Assembly (NCBI GenBank): GCA_030248295.1
Contig: JASANH010000606.1
Span: 1,550,001 to 1,614,000, forward strand
Length of the DNA stretch: 64,000 nt
Source: Mesodorylaimus sp. YZB2_4
Lineage: Eukaryota > Nematoda > Enoplea > Dorylaimida > Dorylaimidae
Reading direction: 5' to 3'
Positions 53,509 to 64,000 of the stretch are shown one piece after another; within the stretch, counting starts at the first letter, position 1; the number at the start of each line of letters is the position of its first letter. The position numbers and the translations under genes were made by a program. The notes under the pieces were generated by a model, which was not told the DNA's origin, searched no databases, and saw only the letters and a list, made by a program, of their open reading frames with translations.

Positions 53509-56343
53509 TTAGTCCACATTTTTCTGTTTTTCCATTTTATGCACTAACGCCAGGTGCCGTTTGACGTTTCCCTTATAAGGTGATTTGTAAGCGCAAAATT
53601 GGCACGCATATTTGGATATCAGGGTAGGACACGTTGTTGAGGTCGAGGGCTGTGCATCGGAAACGGTCGATTTTTGGTTATGGGAAGTGGAACTAGTGCT
53701 CTCTTGTTTCCCGTCTAGCTTCCTGCCACTTCTCTCCATCGATGGTGACGGGCCTTTAGTTCTCGCCGCTTCATCGTGGCAATGATCGACGTCGATTTCG
53801 CTGCGACTATCGGTCGAGTGGCTTGCATCTTCGTCCACCTCTGTCGCATCATATTCATCGAACAGTTTGGTCCTCTTGACGTATTTGGACACAAAGTCTT
53901 CGTCGTCGCTAGCGGCACCGACCGCCACCTCGTCGCCATGAGCGTGTTTTAAATGCGACTTCATGCCCCGCATTGAGAATCCTCTGTAGCCACATAACGT
54001 GCACAGATAGGCGGCCCCGAGGGAATGAGCAGTCTTCATGTGCTGAAGCAGTTGCCACACCGTGCCCGTTGTCTGATCGCAGTACTGACAGCACAACGTC
54101 TGAGCGCCCGATGACGCACCACCTTGATCTTTTTGGACAGCAAGTGATGGCTCGGATGACTGCCGATCCATGCTCGATTTCATAGCTTTGCAGTAGTACG
54201 CTTGATGACCATCCAGTGTCTTCCGTGACGAGAAGGCCACGCCACATTTCGAGCAGGCGTAGTTCTTGGGATGAAGTGCAGCAGAAGTCGTAGGCGGTGG
54301 AGTCGGTGCTGTCTTGGGTGGAACCTGGAAGTTAGAGGCATTGAAGGCAGACTCAAGGTGTTCAATGCGCGCTACCGCGTAACTGTCCTGAACTTCGGGC
54401 ATGCCCTAGCTGCTTGGAATAGCTTGTGAAAGGTGCAGTCTGAGGCACACCGACCCAACCCGACCCCACCCAAAGGTGCTGGTGGAACCGATCCGACTAT
54501 AAGGACTGTCAAGAACAGCAGCGTCTGACCGCAACCGGCTTCCTCACACACCTGGCTGGCTGGCTCCAAAACGGATTCAGCAATCTTTAGCTGAGGCAAG
54601 CTTCTTCGCTTGATCATTGTGCCGTCGCTGACAACTTGCAAATGCTCACTGAATGCCTTCTTGGTCAAATCCAATGGCGGACTTTTACTTCGTGATTCAA
54701 CACTCAATTCCCGATGATTAGTCTCCTCCGACGATCTTGGTCTTCCATTCGTGGCTGGTAGTGCTAGCGAACTGACAGCAGCAGCACGAATAGTCGATGA
54801 GTACTCGCTCGCGGCATGCGCTCGAGCGGCCAGGTGCAATGCGAAAGACGGTTTCGCCACCGTACCATTCATGCCAGGAGATCCGACTGAATTGACCAGA
54901 GGTACCTTGTGATCCATGATATCGATCCCTGGGCACCACGACTCTTCTAACACCAGGTGGGCGACGGGGAAATCGGAAGACGTAAAGGACCTCGGTATGG
55001 CCACGGGGATGATCGTCTGAGGCTTACCAATAATCTGCACCACATTCGATCGACTGTACGCGCATGGCAGCAGAATCACTGATTGAGCCGGAATGGGAGC
55101 CGATTCGGGTGTGGAAACACGAATGTTTGGAACAATCGACGACGTCCGTTGGATCTTTCCGGCTGGTGGTTCGTGGATATCTGATAGACTTGACTGATAA
55201 GCGTGTGCATCAGATGACGGCGAAGTGGTATTTGGTGGTTTTGTCCTTTTGACTAAAACGGGAGGCGGCTAATAAGCAGGAATAGATCCACCCAGTCCGT
55301 CCAAAGGTCACTTTCTCTCAGTGGCCCATCCTGGCCATGGCTCCACATCCACCAAATCACATCCCAAGGCTCGACCTGGATTCTGCCGGACATACCTGTT
55401 ACATTTGGTGATTCCTTGCCATCAGCCATTGGTTTCTTCGTGCAATAGATAGTTTGATGCGCCTCCAGTGTCTTTGGGTTGCTGAATCCTGTTTCGCAGT
55501 AAGGACATACAAAGCCTAGAAGAAAATGTAATGAGAACTCAGATACCATTTTGCAACGTAAAACCTACACTTCACTGGATGCCTTCTGTCGGCTGGTCTC
55601 GGAGGCTCAGCCGACTCATTTGCACTGACCGTTCGTTCCAGTTGTCTTTCATCGACTAGCACTCGACTATGATCATTCGAAATATGAGCCGTTTCGCTCT
55701 TCAGCTGGGAGCGCCTGTTAGAAACACCAAAATCGAAAGATAAGATTTTGTGATTTTGGGAAGATAAGATTTTGTGATGATGTAACACTGGGTTAGAAGG
55801 GAAGAAGATAAAATAGCGAGACGACAGTATGAGCCCTAGCATGAGACAGTACTGATGACTGGGCTGTGCTCACTGCTCGGTGTCAGCACCAGGCTGGATC
55901 CTCACCAGTTCACCGATCCTCAGCCCACCCCAAAACAACTCACGTCCGTCCGTCACTCGGCTCGTGTGTTATGGATACTCGTCCAGACGTGTTCGGCTGC
56001 ACATCAGGCGAACCCAATCCATCACTGTCCTCGTCGAGTTCTCCATTTCCGTCCGTTTCCATTCTTCTTGCAGATTCGTGTCTGATAATGGCCGAGTCCA
56101 AAGCTGCCGACAGTGTTCGTTTGCGAGTAGTTGATTGGATCACACTCGATATTGGCACTGTGCGGGCAACTGCCGCCACCACTTGTGCAATATTCGAATT
56201 GAACATACCCTCATCCAATCGGCGAATCTCCGACGTAGCTTTGTCTTGCTCCGATTCCTCGATATGATTTTCTACTCGGACTTTTGTCTCGTCCTGATCA
56301 TGTAATTCGTCAGAAAGCACCATGACTTTCGAGTGGTTTTCGT
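53509..56343 (-). CDS. Friend-of-GATA / U-shaped-like zinc-finger cofactor (5' end incomplete)
   Basis: Exons on the minus strand joined in phase: 55944-56343, 55569-55714, 55396-55514, 54552-55252, 53509-54405. Fingers in order: a CCHC finger CPYCETGFSNPKTLEAHQTIYC-type (exon 55396-55514), a second CCHC finger (CSKCGVAFSSRKTLDGHQ..YC), then three C2H2 fingers including CTLCGYRGFSMRGMKSHLKHAH and a last one near the C-terminus. CCHC fingers ending YC are characteristic of FOG (ZFPM1/2, Drosophila U-shaped), where they bind GATA N-fingers. Between the two CCHC fingers is PPLDLTKKA, a CtBP-binding PxDLx motif, also a FOG trait. The protein would be a nuclear co-regulator of a GATA factor. The start Met was not found; upstream minus-strand sequence at 56770-57000 may hold more exons. 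Confidence 0.7.
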
Positions 56344-59300
56344 CTGCAATAAACAACCCTCTGCAATAATATTCGACGCATGGTGAGGCAGTTGCTGACT
56401 ACATCCCTAGGCAACAATTCATACACTCACAAGGTCGAGTGTGTTCTAACACCACACACCTCATCCTTCAAGGACATCTGTCTGCTCTCCTGTCACTACA
56501 ATCTTTTTCACGCATGCACTGCAAAAAGAGAGTTTAAACAAGATTCCGCAGCTGTAAAAAGGCAAAGTGCTGGGTGATAAAATAGGTGATGACGAGGTGA
56601 TAAGGAAAACCTCGTTGAAAAATACAAAAAGATCCTAATACTGAGCGCACACAAGCACTTCCGCTTCATAACCAGCAAAAGTCGAGTAACGACCCGAGCA
56701 CACCTCGACTGTGCTTATCGTAGACAGTTTCCACAGGGGCAGCCACCCACAGTCACCCTCACACACTTCTGAATCAGCGCGGCCTTGAAACATGAGGTCA
56801 TTCTCGGACGGAGCCCGCGCTGATAAGCCACAAGCCCCCTCGACTATGAATAAACCAAGTGAAATACAAGCTGGATACCTTTCTTCCAAATATCGAATTT
56901 CGAAGGTCTCATTTGCTTCCTCTTGGACATGGCCGAATGCAGGGAACGTATCAGCGAGGCCTTGCCTGAGTCCGATCGCACGTGCACACCAAAGTCGGAT
57001 ATCGGATGAATGAAAACGAAAAAGGCGGTTAGAAAATTGAAATTTTATCGCGGCTTCCAGCAGGCTCGTGATTGGTCGACGAGTCAAGACGAGCACTCTT
57101 TCAAAATCTTTCGATTACAATAGCGACGAAGCCAAATCAAGCTTGCGCGCAAGACCACCATCGAAAATGTCAGTGTTGCTTTCCCGCGCGTGGCTATCTC
57201 CGAGTTCGTTTCGGCTCCAAAGAAGCGTTAGATATGGCTTTTTCCGTTTCAGGCTACTCTAGCCGACGTCCGGAGTTGGATAGGGGGTGGAGGGAAGCCG
57301 CAGCAACTAACAACCGATCAACGGCTAGTGCCCAGAATAGACTCTTTCACAGAGCAGACTACAACGAAAAGAGAGACGACGAGAGAGAATGGGTCGCAAG
57401 GAACAGTTGGTAATAAATTGTATGCGTTCTCAGCGCCGAGCGGAAAATCTAAGTCTATGCCGTCTTATCTGATCGTGGCCAAAACGCCCTGCAACGTTCT
57501 CGTCTCTCGTTCTCTATCCGAGTGCTATATACTTGTACACACGATGCATAGGACGCTATGAGCGTGTGTTTATCACGATGGAGAATCACCCCCTGCACCA
57601 CCACGATCGCTTTTGTGCATGCCTTATCTTATCTAGCACGGCCCAGATCCAGCCATTTTCATAATAAACAGACGTCGATAGCGGTCGCCGCCAGTCGACT
57701 TTTAGCAATGATTTAAAAATATTGGAAAACCAGAGCTCGTTCGGCCTCCTGATATCGCGCCGTGCAGACCGACGACGCAGCCAGTGAAGATAATGGTCCA
57801 TGCCAAGGCCCCGCATCCCGCAGCTAATAGCAATGGCTCGTTTTCTTATACGAGCTAGCTCGCGATTACGAGTATGAGAACCTCGAGCCACTATGACGAA
57901 GCGGCACACAAGCACACCCCTCGCAGCTTATCGCTCACTCCGCCAGCGAATACCACATCGCGTCGAATCGGGCCCCACCAATAGAACTTTTTGCACAATC
58001 AAGAGATCTCCAGCCAACGTAAGCGATATCAGAGTCGCAGGAGACAGGCTGACAGAGGAGATCCGAGCCCGCTTCAATGTGCCAACTTCCTCCCCTGACC
58101 GATGTACCTCAACTATGGACAGTGTCTATTGCCGTGGCAAATCCACGCCCAAAGCTTTGATATCACAAAGATATGACCACGAATAACGCCATGTACCCAA
58201 AGGTCACTAAGCTAAAGGCTAACGTGCATGGTCACTGGACACCCCAAACAGACCCCTATGATGTCAAGGAACTTCCCCCTAAACTCCTCGGGCGAGAAGC
58301 GTGAAGTTTGGAGCCACTTTCGCAGTCATCAAGGGCATGTCCCAAATTTAGCCACTGCTATGTAGGACGCACTTTGGATGTCCAAAGCCTTACGATTAGT
58401 ACATGTTTGGCCGACTGACTGTGCAAGTGACCTTTAGTTGGTCACACTTCACCACGCAACTACCTCGCTCGAAAGTCTGTCCTATGCGACACCCATGTCC
58501 CCTATATGCCACATCCTTCCAAGCTATAACAGGCTATATAAAATCATGTGGCCGTCATCTCGTGTCATCATCGCTAAATTATCTTGCCTGTAGCTAATTC
58601 TTAGGCACTTTAGGTCTAGCATACTGTACCTAGCAATAGCAGAAAAGCAGGCAGATCCGCTCAAGGTAGATAACCAACCCACAGTTGGGTTATCAACCAC
58701 ACAGACTCCACAGAACCCCCAGGACACCCCACAGAACAAACTGTGGGTGGGCTATCATCCTTGAGCTGATCTGCCTGCTTTTCTGCTATTGCTGGGCATG
58801 CTAGACCTACGGCTGATTTTGCATTAGATGAAAAAAGCAGAATATTGTTGAGGCATAATCACTAATTCACACCAGATCAATGCGCCTTTGCTGCATTTCT
58901 GATCTAAAAGGTTTCTGGTGGAGACAAAAAAGAAAAACCTTCAAGGAGCTTCGAGCAAAGTCAAGGGTTATCATACTGTATGCTTGTAAGCTTGCTGTCT
59001 AATCTTATCATTCAAGTAATTGTTAATAAAAATTCGCTGCCCGCTGCTTTTCGCAGACGAGGATTATGTCAAGACGCCTAGCCTAATCGTATCACTATGA
59101 TAATTTCATGACAGCAGTAAATGAGGACGGCAAAACAGAGTTCAAGAAGCAGCTGAACGTCTAATCTTCGGGTTATTTTGTCTCGGCTAATGAAGTTAAA
59201 GGTGGGTTAGAAGCAGGGGGAGGCTCTGCTTAAAGTACGATGAGCTCGTGATGATTGTTTGCCTCAGATGACCATAAGTTCTTAGAGCGACACTCTATTC

Positions 59301-60386
59301 AACTTTCAAAAGATCATACTGCACTTTGACTCAAGTCTCGGGTATACCAAGGAAGAACAAGCAAGCATACCGTGCACAGCAACCAGCAAATACCTGACCA
59401 CTGTCCAAAACAGAACGACGCCATAGTCCGTTGGCCAGGATTAGCCAAGTTTGGATAGACCACATTGATTAGCTAGAAGGAAAAATTGATATGTTAGGAC
59501 AAAATACTTGATTGATTAGAGCACTGAACATTGGTCTTCAGTGTTGATCACGATCGCCCTTGGTCAGCACTGCCATGCAATCCTTTTACATGAGTTAACC
59601 CATTGCAGTACGAAAAGCACGAAAATGTGCAGGTCAAAGACCCGAATCCCTAAAGGCCAGAAACCTGCAAAACCTTGTGTTTTCGTATCAGTACTCCGAA
59701 TAACCTACACGGTATGCATTTGCTTCCCCTACGGTGCATTCTTGTTGAATCTGAAATTGGTGCATACAAGCTTAGGCACTTCTGTTCGCCACGTGCACAT
59801 GTAGTTTAAGACCATAACATTTGCAATTAGTAGAGTTTAGGGATCACAAATCACGATCTTTCGGGATAAGCAAAGTAGCAGCACAATAAGGCGGAAGAGA
59901 CAAGCAGAAACACCGACCAAAGAGATCTTACCGTCGTCGTGGTGCCCAATATCGATTATCGATCGATGGAAATCGATGGCGGCTTACTGTAGTCGTGGAT
60001 CCGGATTTGGAAGCTGGCGGTTTGGGCGGGTTTGCGGCGGCGGGTAGGGGCGGTGCGCGTGTTGCGTTTGGCGAAGGAGAGTCGTTGTTGAGGCGTCTCG
60101 GCTTTCGTACGTTGTCGCAATGGCATTTGTTGTACGCGTCGGTTAGTTTGGTGTGGTACTCGGTGCGTATTCATTCTTTTTCGCCCGTCCTCGTTCCGTT
60201 TTCTGCTCTCGGGCACTCCGTCTCTGAGGCGGGGGCCGCCGGCAGCCAGCCGCACAGCTTGATTATATTTTACGACGCGCACTGTGTGCCCCCGGCTTGG
60301 TCAGTCGCCCCGGCGCAGAGGCAGCAGCCAGCCAGTCACGTCGACATTCTTCTTGCGGGCTTTTGGGGAATCGAGAAACTGTAAAC
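56344..60386. other. 4-kb divergent region, FOG-like / p66
   Basis: The left part includes a minus-strand frame (56635-57096) with a stretch LGLFIVEGACGLS. It faintly recalls the PR-like N-domain of FOG, but no splice of correct phase was found. A 199-bp foldback element lies at 58611-58809. A 129-codon plus-strand frame at 59995-60384 just upstream of the p66 ATG is treated as 5' leader. Nothing else is recognised. Confidence 0.45.
58611..58809. mobile_element. 199-bp foldback/MITE with long terminal inverted repeats
   Basis: The left arm (58611 to about 58690) and right arm (about 58738 to 58809) are near-perfect inverted repeats. TAGGTCTAGCAT pairs with ATGCTAGACCTA, AGCAATAGCAGAAAAGCAGG with its complement at 58773-58792, and GCAGATC.GCTCAAGG and CCCACAG with theirs. 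The unpaired centre is about 50 bp. The ends are TA, fitting a TA target-site duplication as in Tc1/mariner-derived MITEs. A transcript would form one long hairpin. Confidence 0.75.

Positions 60387-64000
<3,614 letters not shown>

Noticed and set aside
59995-60384. 129-codon open frame directly upstream of the p66 start
   Set aside because: GC-rich, no recognisable domain, ends three bases before the p66 ATG; most likely 5' leader.

Overview
This window is nuclear DNA from a small-genome animal, most likely a protostome. Genes are split by many short GT–AG introns (mostly 45–110 bp). The gene set is metazoan: Nedd4-type ligase, Friend-of-GATA, p66/GATAD2, Integrator subunit 3, mitochondrial EF-Tu, and a two-Ig neuronal surface protein of the Dpr kind. 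I cannot name the species; compact ecdysozoans (tardigrade, microcrustacean, mite, enoplean nematode) would all fit. There are no bacterial, organellar or viral genes, and I found no rRNA, intact tRNA or CRISPR array.

Layout, left to right: cytosolic carboxypeptidase AGTPBP1/CCP1 (+, 446–5896); IDH3A (-, 6326–7860); a PWWP protein of the PWWP3A/MUM1 type (-, 8179 to about 11575, 5' end unresolved); GPN2 GTPase (+, 12700–13850); ABHD17 depalmitoylase (-, 14431–15965); INTS3 (+, 16576–21579); NEDD4-family HECT ligase (+, 22146–26418); mitochondrial EF-Tu (-, 26695–28839); a Dpr-like Ig protein with large introns (+, 29731–35650); a single-exon membrane protein of unknown family with a lysine tail (+, 37653–38156); gankyrin/PSMD10 (-, 38452–39544); a 17-finger protein of the ZNF532/592/687 type (+, 40050–43765); a cystathionine gamma-lyase/synthase-family enzyme (+, about 44418–46589); XPA (+, 52246–53422); a FOG/U-shaped-like protein (-, 53509 to at least 56343); and the 5' part of p66/GATAD2 (+, 60387 to past the window end).

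The gene models were built by joining exons at GT–AG sites and checking reading phase. Where the whole CDS could be followed, exon lengths sum to multiples of three and protein lengths are close to the known families (IDH3A 357, ABHD17 310, INTS3 1040, PSMD10 224 residues). Most neighbours are unrelated housekeeping or regulatory genes in head-to-head or tail-to-tail pairs; no operon or cluster logic is evident. Two chromatin factors, FOG and p66, flank one 4-kb divergent region.

The most unusual content is non-coding. A TIR element in AGTPBP1 intron 3 duplicated the exon 3 splice donor in its 10-bp target site. A tRNA-derived SINE is present twice, once with a TIR element nested inside it. 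There is a 199-bp foldback element, a tRNA-Glu-like SINE head, and a 74-bp fragment duplicated from the unknown membrane-protein gene. Nothing here looks like a new multi-gene system; the best leads are these transposon–gene interactions and the orphan membrane protein.
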